A stretch of DNA of 64,000 nucleotides, from positions 1 through 64,000 of the forward strand of contig JAEUUO010000021.1 in assembly GCA_016787575.1 (NCBI GenBank), read 5' to 3'. A program made the position numbers and the translations under genes. This DNA is from Saprospiraceae bacterium (GTDB lineage: Bacteria > Bacteroidota > Bacteroidia > Chitinophagales > Saprospiraceae). Shown one piece after another: positions 8,781 to 16,634 of the stretch. The number at the start of each line of letters is the position of its first letter. Position 1 is the first letter of the stretch. The notes under the pieces were generated by a model. The model was not told where the DNA came from and did no database searches. It saw nothing but the letters and a program-made list of their open reading frames with translations.

Positions 8781-9525
8781 TCTTAAGGTAGCATCTGAGT
8801 TTACTGTTATCCATTACAAAGAGTTAAAGCTCAAGTTAGAAACCATCTACGAACATCGGAAATCGGTGCGCATCAGTCTTGGCAAGCACCATGCTATATT
8901 AAGACAACCCATCCTTTTGAATGCAGCCCAAAAAGAGAAAAATCAGGAGTGGGCAAAAAATTGGGTGATTAAAAAATTTGAACAGGATCCGGTATTGCGT
9001 CAGCGATACACACCAAAAGAATATAAAAGCGGACAAAGAATTCAATTACGCGAGCGCGAATTTATTTTAGAAATCGCAGATGAATCAAATCGCAAAACTG
9101 CTATTGGAAAGCTAGAAGGAAATTTTATTAAAATTGATTTGCCGGCAGGGATCAATGCCAGTCAAAGACAGCGATTGTGCTGTACGATCATCAGTCGCAT
9201 TTTGTCAACTATTTTTTTACCTGAAATTACCAAACGCGTTTTTGAAATCAACGATCGATTCTTTAAAAAAGAAGTCAAGCAAGTCCGTCTTAAATTAAAC
9301 CTAAGCAATTGGGGCAGTTGCAGCACGAAAAAAACAATCAATTTATCATCCAGATTGTTATTAACCCCACAATTTATTACTGATTATATAATCGTGCACG
9401 AACTGGCTCATTTAGTGCACATGAATCATTCAGCGAGCTATTGGAAGCTGGTTGAAAAAGTTATGCCCGAATACCAAAAAGCGGAAGCCTGGCTGAAGAA
9501 ATACGGGGAGCGTTGTAATTTTTGA
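8773..9525 (+). CDS. YgjP-like (WLM/DUF45) zinc metallopeptidase
   Basis: This 250-aa protein has the zinc motif HELAHLVHMNH in its C-terminal third, preceded by WGSCSTKKTINLSSRLL, the W-G-S-C signature of the YgjP/DUF45 group. HExxH supplies two zinc ligands and the base; the third ligand is probably the later His of MNHS. The family's natural substrate is unclear. The frame is also open upstream to a TTG at 8761, but the ATG at 8773 overlaps serC by 8 bases and is the more likely start. The window holds a second family member beside hsdR (22682-23377). The two differ in length and sequence, so this is not a recent duplication. Confidence 0.85.
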   Translation: MPNLKVASEFTVIHYKELKLKLETIYEHRKSVRISLGKHHAILRQPILLNAAQKEKNQEWAKNWVIKKFEQDPVLRQRYTPKEYKSGQRIQLREREFILEIADESNRKTAIGKLEGNFIKIDLPAGINASQRQRLCCTIISRILSTIFLPEITKRVFEINDRFFKKEVKQVRLKLNLSNWGSCSTKKTINLSSRLLLTPQFITDYIIVHELAHLVHMNHSASYWKLVEKVMPEYQKAEAWLKKYGERCNF

Positions 9526-9540
9526 GAAAGAGGATGTAAG

Positions 9541-9674
9541 GGAAGGCTGGAGGCCGGAGGCTAAAGGCTAAAGGTTGGAGGCTAAAGGCTAGAGGCTGGA
9601 GGCTAGAGGCAAGAGGCTAGAGGCTGAGAAGAGGAAAAGAGGAAAAGAGGAGAAGAGGGGAAGAGGGGAAGAGG
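9541..9674. repeat. Purine-rich degenerate tandem repeat
   Basis: About 134 bases are almost entirely A and G on this strand. They begin with shuffled AGGCTRR units of about 7 bases and change to AAGAGG/GGAAGAGG units. No gene spans it. It marks the left edge of the gene-poor region before the recombinase remnant. A shorter stretch of similar composition follows the first LytTR gene near 2842-2870. Confidence 0.85.
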
Positions 9675-10089
9675 CTTATTAGCTTATCAACTTCTTCATT
9701 TGACCTCTGACTGTTAACTCATAAATACTGTTTAGGGCATCAATTAAAATTTGAATTAGAGTGCTTTAAAAATCTGGTTGACAAAATTAAAGACAAGGAA
9801 TTTTATTGAGATTGCTTGGCTTTACAAAAGATTGCTCTTGTTATTTACTGAGAGCTAATGGTACACATGCAAAGGTACATGATGAAAAAATATGACATTA
9901 CATTGCCATAGAAAATAAAGAAATATTGGAATCTTTTCTAATATATTTTAACAAAGACAAATTCATCTAGAACAATAAATATTTACTGTCATTCATCCTA
10001 ATATTTGTGCATTGTACAGACTAAGCCATTTTCAAAATAAGACAGCTTAATTTAATTTGATTTAATTATAAAAAGATTTTTGGTAAAAG
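9675..10089. other. Gene-poor AT-rich stretch
   Basis: No frame longer than a few dozen codons and no recognisable domain were seen. It may hold the decayed N-terminal half of the recombinase that becomes readable from about 10090, but no convincing peptide could be recovered. Confidence 0.5.
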
Positions 10090-10492
10090 CTATCGGATCC
10101 TGGCAATAGCAATCAACTCAGTAAAATTATCTTTTGAGAGAAAGGTAAGAAAGAGCGGTATGTACCAATAAATTAATGAAAAAACTCCGCGAATTGGTTA
10201 AACTTTACAACCAAAAACCTGCTTATTTGAAGACCAACAAATTTGCGAGCCATCATGTGCATGAAGTTTACAAAAGGCATTGAAAGCAGCAAGGATACCA
10301 GCCCAAATTAAAAAACTTTACACTGCATTGGCTGGGCCACAGTTTTGCTACCCATGTATTAGAAAGCGGGACAGTCATAAGGAATATTCAATAATTACCC
10401 GAGGGGTATGTCCCCCCAAAACCTCTATGATAAATACTCATATCAGTGAGCAAAGCCAATCAAAAATCAAGATGCCCTGTGATGTTTTATAG
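10090..10492 (+). pseudogene. Degenerate tyrosine recombinase (XerC/IntI-like), several frameshifts
   Basis: Pieces of a phage-integrase-type catalytic domain can be read in order but in different frames. KGKKERYVPIN lies at 10141-10173 and MKKLRELVKLYNQ from 10176. LKAARIPAQIKKL lies near 10279-10317. LHWLGHSFATHVLESGT, the box-II R/H-x-x-R region with the usual Arg changed to Gly, lies at 10323-10373. SPKTSMINTHISEQSQ leads to a stop at 10492, with the catalytic Tyr of the usual MIYTH replaced by Asn. Two catalytic residues are therefore lost as well as the frame. The line-up matches the short recombinases common in Bacteroidota and also integron integrases. The 5' end is uncertain. Confidence 0.85.
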
Positions 10493-10618
10493 AAAAGCCT
10501 ATATTTGTATAAGCCGAAACAAAACTGCACATAGCCAGCCATATTGACTGACAAAGCGCTATTTTGTAGCGTGTATAAACGAGTTGTATGAAATCCTGCC
10601 GCACGCAAACGCTCAGCA

Positions 10619-10838
10619 CAGGAGCATCAATGGATAGATAATTTTAGCAGTCACAGCTTTTGGGTATGGGGAAGAGGACCTTAAGGACTTTGTTTAGCTG
10701 CAGTGATATCAAGCTCGCTTGAAAGATCAATGAAGCTAAACAAAGTTAGGAAGTATTCAGGACAATGTCAAATATGTAGTCGATGATAGCCGTATATAAG
10801 CGTTTAATTGTGACTGCTAAAAGGTATTGATGCACCTG
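10619..10838. repeat. 220-base nested inverted repeat downstream of the recombinase remnant
   Basis: Three pairs of arms are nested. CAGGAGCATCAAT (10619-10631) pairs with ATTGATGCACCTG (10826-10838) with one mismatch. TTTAGCAGTCACA (10643-10655) pairs perfectly with TGTGACTGCTAAA (10809-10821). CTTTGTTTAGCT (10688-10699) pairs perfectly with AGCTAAACAAAG (10734-10745), around a small CAAGC/GCTTG hairpin. The inner element is followed by GTTAGG at 10744-10749. No reading frame occupies it. It may be a recombination site or a structured RNA. Confidence 0.75.
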
Positions 10839-10928
10839 CCGGAATTCAATACTACGCAAATCGAAGAATAACTTAATATTGAATAACCTTACTGAGGTTT
10901 CCGTAAAGTCAGCATCAGGACTTCACAC

Positions 10929-11016
10929 AACTGCAGCTTGAAACCATACCGGAAAGATATTTTCGATAAAATTTAATATCTTTATTTCAGGAACGGTTTC
11001 AAGCTGCTTAACGTTA
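10929..11016. other. attC-like recombination site (A1)
   Basis: The outer triplets are AAC (10929-10931) and GTTA (11013-11016). GCAGCTTGAAACC (10933-10945) pairs perfectly with GGTTTCAAGCTGC (10995-11007), and an inner stem AAAGATATT/AATATCTTT (10953-10961, 10975-10983) is separated by an unequal internal loop. A two-stem folded element ending in AAC...GTT is the architecture of integron attC sites. It is immediately upstream of the 11039 gene. The match to the strict RYYYAAC/GTTRRRY boxes is only partial. Confidence 0.55.
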
Positions 11017-11038
11017 CAGGACATTTTAAATACAATAT

Positions 11039-11644
11039 ATGGAAATAGGAGATTTCGCTTTTAGATTGCTATTAATATTATTTCCAGGAATAATAGCAAC
11101 CTTAATTTACAAAAGGTTGATTCTTAAAAAGAAATGGGAATCAATTGATTTCGGAATAAATATCCTACTATTTGGCATTTCATCCTATTTACTTTTGCAA
11201 TTAATATATTTGATTTTTAGAGCAGGTGAATTATCAATATGGAAACGATTGCAAGACAATGCACCTATTCCTTATCTCGAAATAATGCTTTCTTCAATAA
11301 CAGCTTTGATTATTGCAGGAATAGCTACATATGCGAATAATAAAAAAACAATAAATAATATTTCATATCGCTTACAAATTAGCAATAAATATGGCGAGGA
11401 TAGTTTGTTTTATTACTTTTTAGAGCACAAAGAGATAACTGAAGTACATATTCTTGAGCCAACACTTAATTTGATTTATGACGGTCATGTTAAATATTAT
11501 TCAGAAGACGATCAGGTAAAAGAAATAGTCCTTGAAAATGTGGACTCTTATAATTATCAAACATCTGAAAAAATCGATTCATTTAAATACGTTTATTTAA
11601 GCAAGGCAAGAAATGAAAATTTAATCATAGAAATACCAAAGTAA
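11039..11644 (+). CDS. Three-helix membrane protein with cytoplasmic tail, DUF6338-like, function unknown
   Basis: This 201-aa protein has three predicted membrane helices (about 6-25, 40-62, 82-102), then a charged tail of about 100 residues rich in Tyr, Glu and Lys. The opening DFAFRLLLILFPGIIATLIY resembles the DUF6338-type proteins often found on mobile elements; that call is weak. Its start lies 23 bases after the A1 stem-loop. Its stop is directly followed by a 41-codon frame, and the A2 stem-loop follows, so the pair looks like one mobile cassette. No promoter was seen, as is common for cassette genes. Confidence 0.7.
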   Translation: MEIGDFAFRLLLILFPGIIATLIYKRLILKKKWESIDFGINILLFGISSYLLLQLIYLIFRAGELSIWKRLQDNAPIPYLEIMLSSITALIIAGIATYANNKKTINNISYRLQISNKYGEDSLFYYFLEHKEITEVHILEPTLNLIYDGHVKYYSEDDQVKEIVLENVDSYNYQTSEKIDSFKYVYLSKARNENLIIEIPK

Positions 11645-11770
11645 ATGGACAAGTCAAAGCAAACTCAAAACCCAAAACCAATTGAGGAAGGAACCAATAT
11701 AAAACAACCTTCAAATTTAACTCCAAAATCACCACCCAAACCACATCCCAAGCCTGGAAACAAGGAATAA
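11645..11770 (+). CDS. Short Pro/Lys-rich protein, 41 aa
   Basis: The ATG begins on the base after the TAA of the preceding gene, and the frame closes at 11770, ten bases before the A2 stem-loop. The product (start MDKSKQTQNPKPIEEG, end KPHPKPGNKE) is hydrophilic, Pro- and Lys-rich and probably unstructured. The exact abutment and the position just inside the cassette boundary argue that it is translated by coupling. No homology is recognised. Confidence 0.5.
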   Translation: MDKSKQTQNPKPIEEGTNIKQPSNLTPKSPPKPHPKPGNKE

Positions 11771-11780
11771 AACGTACTGT

Positions 11781-11902
11781 AACTTGGTATACACTCATTC
11801 CCGCAAGAAAAATTTAATCTTTCACTTTTGGTTTTTAATGTAAAATCAGTTTCCTTATCTTTGGCTTCCTCCAGTTAGCGGGACTGCGTGTATACCAAGA
11901 CC
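11781..11902. other. attC-like repeat A2, left copy flanking the restriction island
   Basis: CTTGGTATACAC...TTCCCGC at 11783-11804 pairs with 11878-11899, with 20 of 22 positions matching, and AAC (11781-11783) lies at its outer edge. The right outer box reads CCGTCAG where GTTA would be expected. Its right half (CCTTATCTTTG near 11853, then GTGTATACCAAG) matches the copy at 24276-24398, so the two are related elements about 120 bases long. Confidence 0.6.
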
Positions 11903-12234
11903 GTCAGCAGAAAGCGTATTTGACGACACTACAACCATAAAACAGACGACTAAAAATTAAAGCGACATACACAACAAACAATTTTGACAGGTAAACAATT
12001 ACAAAACAACAACACGACTTCGGGACAAATCAGGTTGAGAGGCAGAAACGTAAGCCAACTCATTAAAAAATTAAAACACCCCACCGCACATTGGCACATT
12101 TAGCTTTGCCCTGCCTACAAGCCGACCATTCTGCAAAGCCAAAAGAGCCAATTTTTCCCCACGCACCAAAGGCACAACGTACGAAATAAACCAACTTTGT
12201 AGAACTCCTACTTATAAATAATTTCACAAAAAAT
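11903..12234. other. Non-coding stretch before the restriction locus
   Basis: There is no credible reading frame. It contains a 20-base imperfect inverted repeat, ATTGGCACATTTAGCTTTGC (12090-12109) against 12133-12152, with a 23-base loop and TTTTT at its right edge. This could be a decayed cassette site or a terminator for transcription entering from the left. C-rich runs surround it. Confidence 0.6.
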
Positions 12235-12264
12235 TTGGATATTAGAAAACTTTTCTTACCTTTG
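12235..12264 (+). promoter_or_regulatory. Promoter of the type I restriction-modification operon
   Basis: TTG at 12235-12237, a 19-base spacer, then TACCTTTG at 12257-12264 form an exact match to the Bacteroidota TTG-N19-TAnnTTTG promoter. The predicted start of transcription is near 12270, about 20 bases before the first gene. Confidence 0.8.
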
Positions 12265-12288
12265 TAGAGTTACTACTCAGGAATAAAT

Positions 12289-12846
12289 TTGAAAACGCTG
12301 ATAAAAGATATTACAAACATCCAAACCGGACTCTTCGCTAAGCCTGCTGGCATTGGTGAATTGGTGTATCTACAGTCCAAGCATTTTGACGAATACGGGC
12401 AGTTGCATGCTGTTTTACACCCCGACTTAGTGGCTGAAGGTATTTCTGAAAAGCATCTGCTAAAAGACGGTGATGTGCTTTTTGCCGCAAAGGGAACTAA
12501 AAATTTTGCTGCGGTATTCGAAAACCACAACGAACCTTCTGTTGCTTCCACTTCCTTCTTTGTAATAAGACCAGCCGACAAAAAAGTGTTGCCTCAATTT
12601 TTGGCTTGGTTTCTAAATAACCATACCACCCAAACACTTTTAAAAGGACAAGCCATTGGTACTTCTATTCCCTCTATCTCAAAACAGGTTTTAGAGAATT
12701 TGGAAATAACAGTTCCGAACATTGAAATACAAAAGGCGATTCTGCAAATCACCAAACTCCGCAACAAGGAAAAATCTTTGAAGCAGGAAATTGAAACACT
12801 AAGAGAAAAACAAATTCAACAACAAATAATCAACGCAATAAAATAA
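12289..12846 (+). CDS. Half-size HsdS-like DNA-specificity protein (single target-recognition domain)
   Basis: This 185-aa protein has one target-recognition domain (about 1-140, with SIPSISKQVLENLEITVPN at its end), then a long helix (about 145-185) rich in Lys, Glu and Gln. That is half of a normal type I specificity subunit. The start is TTG at 12289, preceded at good spacing by CAGGA; no ATG in frame fits. Single-domain S proteins can dimerise to recognise a symmetric site. Here it precedes hsdM by 5 bases while a complete hsdS also exists, so it could give an alternative specificity or be a dedicated assembly partner. A remnant of a truncated S gene is less likely given the good promoter and ribosome-binding site. 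Confidence 0.75.
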   Translation: MKTLIKDITNIQTGLFAKPAGIGELVYLQSKHFDEYGQLHAVLHPDLVAEGISEKHLLKDGDVLFAAKGTKNFAAVFENHNEPSVASTSFFVIRPADKKVLPQFLAWFLNNHTTQTLLKGQAIGTSIPSISKQVLENLEITVPNIEIQKAILQITKLRNKEKSLKQEIETLREKQIQQQIINAIK

Positions 12847-12851
12847 ATATC

Positions 12852-14411
12852 ATGGCTAAAATAACTCAGAAAGACATCAACGATGCAGTTTGGAAAGCTT
12901 GCGACACCTTTAGAGGTAGCATTGACCCAAGCGTTTACAAAGACTATGTGCTTACAATGCTGTTCCTAAAATATCTCAGCGATGTGCATGACGATAAAAT
13001 GGAAGGCTACTTAGCAAAATACAATGGTGATGTGGAACGTGCCAAACGAGCCATGCAACACGAACGCTTTGTTGTGCCGGAGCATAGCCATTTCAAATTT
13101 CTGTACGATTCTCGTAATGAAGCCAACATTGGTGAACTCATCAACATTGCATTGGCAGATTTGGAAGAAGCCAACCGAGAGAAACTTTATAGCGAAGACG
13201 GTGCAGGAATTTTCCAAAACATTGACTTTAACAACAGCAAGCTCGGTGAACCAAAAGACAAAAACACCCGACTGAAAAACCTGTTGCTTGATTTCAACAA
13301 AGATGCTTTGAACCTTCGACCTTCGCATTTAGATGGCAACGATATTATTGGCGGTGCTTATATGTTTCTGATTGAAAACTTTGCTAGTGATGCAGGTAAA
13401 AAAGCGGGTGAATTTTTCACGCCAAAAGAAGTTTCTACGCTTATTGCCAAACTCACCAAATCAAAACCTGGTTCACGCATTAGTGATCCAACCTGCGGTT
13501 CGGCTTCTCTCTTAATTAAAGCAGGTGAAGAAGTGGGTTCAGATAATTTTTCACTCTACGGCCAGGAAGCCAATGGCAGCACTTGGGCTTTGGCGGTGAT
13601 GAATATGTTTTTGCATGGCTTCGACAATGCTACCATACGTTGGGGCGATACCATACGCAACCCTAAATTGAAAGAAGGCGACGCGCTGATGAAGTTTGAT
13701 ACGGTTGTGGCGAATCCGCCATTCTCCTTAGACAAATGGGGAAAGGTAGAAGACAAAGAAGGCGACAAAACCACGATTAGCTACGACCCTGAAACCGATA
13801 AATACAATCGTTTTTGGAGAGGCGTACCACCTAAGAGTAAAGGCGACTGGGCATTTATCAGCCACATGATAGAAACGCTGAACGAACATGGTAAAGCAGG
13901 TGTGGTGGTGCCGCATGGTGTATTGTTTCGTGGAAGCAGCGAAGGCCGCATACGCCAGCGCACCATTGAAGAAAACCTGCTCGAAGCGGTGATTGGTTTA
14001 CCTGCCAACCTGTTTTTTGGAACGGGCATTCCGGCAGCTATTTTGGTTTTTAACAAGCAAAAAACCAGCAACAATTTTTTATTTATTGATGCCAGCAAAC
14101 ATTACGAATCTGCCAAAAACCAAAACAAGCTGCGTGAAAGCGATATTGAACACATTGTAAATACCTACCGTGATTTTGCAGACGGTAAACTACAGCCTGG
14201 TGTGGTGGAAGACAAGTTCAGCTATGTGGCTACAGCTGAAGAAATACAGGAAAACGATTTTAACCTGAACATCCCCCGCTATGTGGACACTTTTGAAGAA
14301 GAAGCCGAAGTGAATATTGCTTTAGTACAAAAAGAGATAGAGCAATTGGAAGGAGAGTTGAAAACAGTGCAGACAGAAATAGAAAAATATTTAAAAGAAC
14401 TCACGAAATAA
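12852..14411 (+). CDS. hsdM: Type I restriction-modification methyltransferase subunit HsdM
   Basis: This 519-aa adenine N6-methyltransferase has an N-terminal helical HsdM domain (about 5-150), SAM-binding motif I DPTCGSASLL (from 212) and catalytic motif IV NPPF (288-291). A C-terminal coiled coil (about 480-519) is used to contact HsdS. It methylates the host target adenines and is the core of both the modification enzyme (M2S) and the restriction enzyme (R2M2S). It follows the half-HsdS gene by 5 bases and precedes the 155-aa gene by 1 base, so it is in the same transcript. Confidence 0.96.
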   Translation: MAKITQKDINDAVWKACDTFRGSIDPSVYKDYVLTMLFLKYLSDVHDDKMEGYLAKYNGDVERAKRAMQHERFVVPEHSHFKFLYDSRNEANIGELINIALADLEEANREKLYSEDGAGIFQNIDFNNSKLGEPKDKNTRLKNLLLDFNKDALNLRPSHLDGNDIIGGAYMFLIENFASDAGKKAGEFFTPKEVSTLIAKLTKSKPGSRISDPTCGSASLLIKAGEEVGSDNFSLYGQEANGSTWALAVMNMFLHGFDNATIRWGDTIRNPKLKEGDALMKFDTVVANPPFSLDKWGKVEDKEGDKTTISYDPETDKYNRFWRGVPPKSKGDWAFISHMIETLNEHGKAGVVVPHGVLFRGSSEGRIRQRTIEENLLEAVIGLPANLFFGTGIPAAILVFNKQKTSNNFLFIDASKHYESAKNQNKLRESDIEHIVNTYRDFADGKLQPGVVEDKFSYVATAEEIQENDFNLNIPRYVDTFEEEAEVNIALVQKEIEQLEGELKTVQTEIEKYLKELTK

Positions 14412-14412
14412 A

Positions 14413-14880
14413 ATGAGTAATCAGACAGCAGTTAAGCAAAGCGAGTTCATTCCAAACTTGAAAATAAATCTTGAATTTGTTGAAGCATTCTTCAAGTATT
14501 TACCTTATGAGAAAAAGGGTGAACTGAAATACTCATTGACTTATTATTATCAGGACACAATTCCTTTTAAAAGCGTTTTGGAAATTATTTCAGAAATTAA
14601 AAGATGTATCCATTATCAAACAAGCGAGGCAAGGGAATTAAAAATTCCAGCAGAAATTGTTTTTGTACAGGAAGTAATTATCAATGGAAAAGAAATAGAT
14701 CTGTTCTATCATGGGCAACTCATTGTTTATGACACTTCAGCTCGCATTTTGTGGAATTGGTATCAGAGTACTCCAACTGTGGAATTGCAATTAAACGATC
14801 CAATACCACTGAGCAAAATACTTTCTCTCCTTGAAAATTTTCAAACAGCAATTAACGACATCAAAACAAAACATGAGTAA
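14413..14880 (+). CDS. Unknown 155-aa protein between hsdM and hsdS
   Basis: This is a soluble alpha/beta-looking protein without signal peptide or membrane segment. It is rich in aromatic residues (KYLPYEKKGELKYSLTYYYQ, LIVYDTSARILWNWYQSTP). I do not recognise a family. The start is one base after hsdM and the end overlaps hsdS by 8 bases, so translation is likely coupled to both. Such tight placement in the methylase-specificity core implies a role with the R-M enzyme or a moron gene inserted in frame with the operon. Confidence 0.7.
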   Translation: MSNQTAVKQSEFIPNLKINLEFVEAFFKYLPYEKKGELKYSLTYYYQDTIPFKSVLEIISEIKRCIHYQTSEARELKIPAEIVFVQEVIINGKEIDLFYHGQLIVYDTSARILWNWYQSTPTVELQLNDPIPLSKILSLLENFQTAINDIKTKHE

Positions 14881-16129
14881 GCAAACAAAAAATACCAAAG
14901 TTTTTTACAATACTGAAATTCCGAGTGATTGGAAGATTTTAGATATGAAGGCAATTTGTTCTAAGATAACAGATGGAACACATGATACTCCTACGCCTGT
15001 AGAAAGCGGAATTCCTTTCTTGACAGCACTTCATGTAAAAGAAGAGCTTATTGATTTTGAAAATTGCTACTATTTGCCAGAAGAAATACATAAGGAAATA
15101 TTTAGAAGATGTAATCCTCAGAGAGATGATGTACTAATGGTAAACATTGGTGCTGGAGTTGCGACTTCTGCATTGGTAAATGTTGATTTTGAATTTAGTT
15201 TAAAAAATGTTGCGTTATTAAAACCTAACAATGAAAAAGTCTTAGGAAGCTACTTAAATTATTATCAAGTATTTATTAAGCCAAAATTGACGCAAACTTT
15301 ATTAAATGGTGGAGCACAGCCATTTCTTTCATTAAAGCAAATTCAAAAATTGAAAGTCAATGTTCCCCCAATCCCCGAACAAAAAACCATAGCCCAAGTG
15401 CTAAGCACGGCAGATGCCGCCATCCACACCACCGATAAACTCATAGCCCAAAAAGAACTCCGCAAAAAATGGCTCATGCAGCAATTGCTTACCGGGAAGA
15501 AACGTTTGAAGGGGTTTGGTGGTGAGTGGAAGGAAAAGAAGCTAATTGATTTGTTTGATAGAGTTACCAGAAAAAACACCGAAGGAAATACGACTGTAGT
15601 AACTATTTCAGCACAACGTGGTTTTGTTCGTCAAACTGATTTCTTCAATAAGAATATTGCAAGTGAAATTACAGAAAATTATTTCTTGGTGGAACGAGGC
15701 GAGTTCTGTTACAATAAAAGTTATTCAAATGGTTATCCTTGGGGAGCGACCAAAAGGTTAAATGATTTTGATAAGGCAGTTGTAACTACACTTTATATCT
15801 GCTTTGGTGTAAAAGATGAAAAGAAAACTAATCCCGAATTCTTTGAGCAATACTTCGGTGCAAACCATCTCGATAAAGGCTTAACCAAAATTGCTCATGA
15901 GGGTGGCAGAGCTCATGGTTTATTAAATGTAACACCATCTGATTTCTTCTCTTTAAAAGTTACTGTTCCATCCATCGAAGAACAAACCGCTATTGCCCAG
16001 GTGCTGCAAGCGGCAGATAAAGAAATTGGGCTGCTTAAAGCCAAAGCCGAGAAGTTAAGGGAGCAGAAAAAGGGGTTGATGCAGGTGTTGTTGACGGGGA
16101 AGGTGAGGTTAAAAATAAATAATACATAA
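14873..16129 (+). CDS. hsdS: Type I restriction-modification specificity subunit HsdS
   Basis: This 418-aa protein has the usual two half-sites. TRD1 (about 10-165) is followed by the conserved VPPIPEQKTIAQVLSTAD and a long helix ending LLTGKKRLKGF. TRD2 (about 205-365) is followed by VPSIEEQTAIAQVLQAAD and a second helix ending LLTGKVRL. The two repeats form the parallel coiled coil that sets the spacing of a bipartite target. The open frame extends upstream to a TTG at 14831, but the ATG at 14873, overlapping the preceding gene by 8 bases, is the natural start. The DNA target cannot be predicted from sequence alone. Confidence 0.95.
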   Translation: MSKQTKNTKVFYNTEIPSDWKILDMKAICSKITDGTHDTPTPVESGIPFLTALHVKEELIDFENCYYLPEEIHKEIFRRCNPQRDDVLMVNIGAGVATSALVNVDFEFSLKNVALLKPNNEKVLGSYLNYYQVFIKPKLTQTLLNGGAQPFLSLKQIQKLKVNVPPIPEQKTIAQVLSTADAAIHTTDKLIAQKELRKKWLMQQLLTGKKRLKGFGGEWKEKKLIDLFDRVTRKNTEGNTTVVTISAQRGFVRQTDFFNKNIASEITENYFLVERGEFCYNKSYSNGYPWGATKRLNDFDKAVVTTLYICFGVKDEKKTNPEFFEQYFGANHLDKGLTKIAHEGGRAHGLLNVTPSDFFSLKVTVPSIEEQTAIAQVLQAADKEIGLLKAKAEKLREQKKGLMQVLLTGKVRLKINNT

Positions 16130-16132
16130 AAC

Positions 16133-16630
16133 ATGGCAAAGAACCAATTTAGTCCGCTTGACGAACTACCAGACGAATCTGACCTTAAAAAAATGGTTGG
16201 CAATTTCGAGTATAAGAAAATCGAAAACCATCAGCTTCCTGGCCCTATTGCTAGCAATGGATTGGTTGACAAGTGCAACAGTTTTATCATGGCTGCTTCA
16301 GGAAGTACAGCAGGTATGCTTTACACATTTGTAGGTCTCAGACTAGATAAAGGAAATGTAATTGACGAGCATCCGTTCGTTCTTTATTATGATTACAATG
16401 ACCCATCAAAAAACTTTGGTGGAATTATTCATCACGGTGATTGGCAAGAAAGAACCAAACAACTTGAACCATGGCAAGTTGCCGCATTGGGTGCAAGTGG
16501 CATGACAGCAAGCTTTACATACAAATCCATTCCTCCTGGCAGTTCCGGCTCACTTGATGATTTAAGAGCTAATGGTGTTTTGGATGGGATTTCAGAACAA
16601 TTCAATATTCTATTTAAAAATAAGCCCTAA
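16133..16630 (+). CDS. Unknown 165-aa protein, first of a three-gene insert (R-M accessory)
   Basis: This soluble protein has an acidic N-terminus (FSPLDELPDESDLKKM). The middle is rich in Gly, Ala and Ser (AASGSTAGMLYTF, LGASGMTASFTYKS), and an aromatic/acidic segment VLYYDYNDPSKNFGGIIHHG contains two His. No domain is recognised. It starts 3 bases after hsdS and ends 4 bases before the DUF3010-like gene, so it is co-transcribed with the methylase and kinase genes. Its constant company with the next two genes, if found elsewhere, would mark it as part of a module. Confidence 0.7.
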   Translation: MAKNQFSPLDELPDESDLKKMVGNFEYKKIENHQLPGPIASNGLVDKCNSFIMAASGSTAGMLYTFVGLRLDKGNVIDEHPFVLYYDYNDPSKNFGGIIHHGDWQERTKQLEPWQVAALGASGMTASFTYKSIPPGSSGSLDDLRANGVLDGISEQFNILFKNKP

Positions 16631-16634
16631 TAAA

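Noticed and set aside
10280..10492. 70-codon open frame as an intact gene
   Set aside because: It contains only the frame-shifted end of the tyrosine recombinase; the key box lies in another frame, so it is part of a pseudogene.
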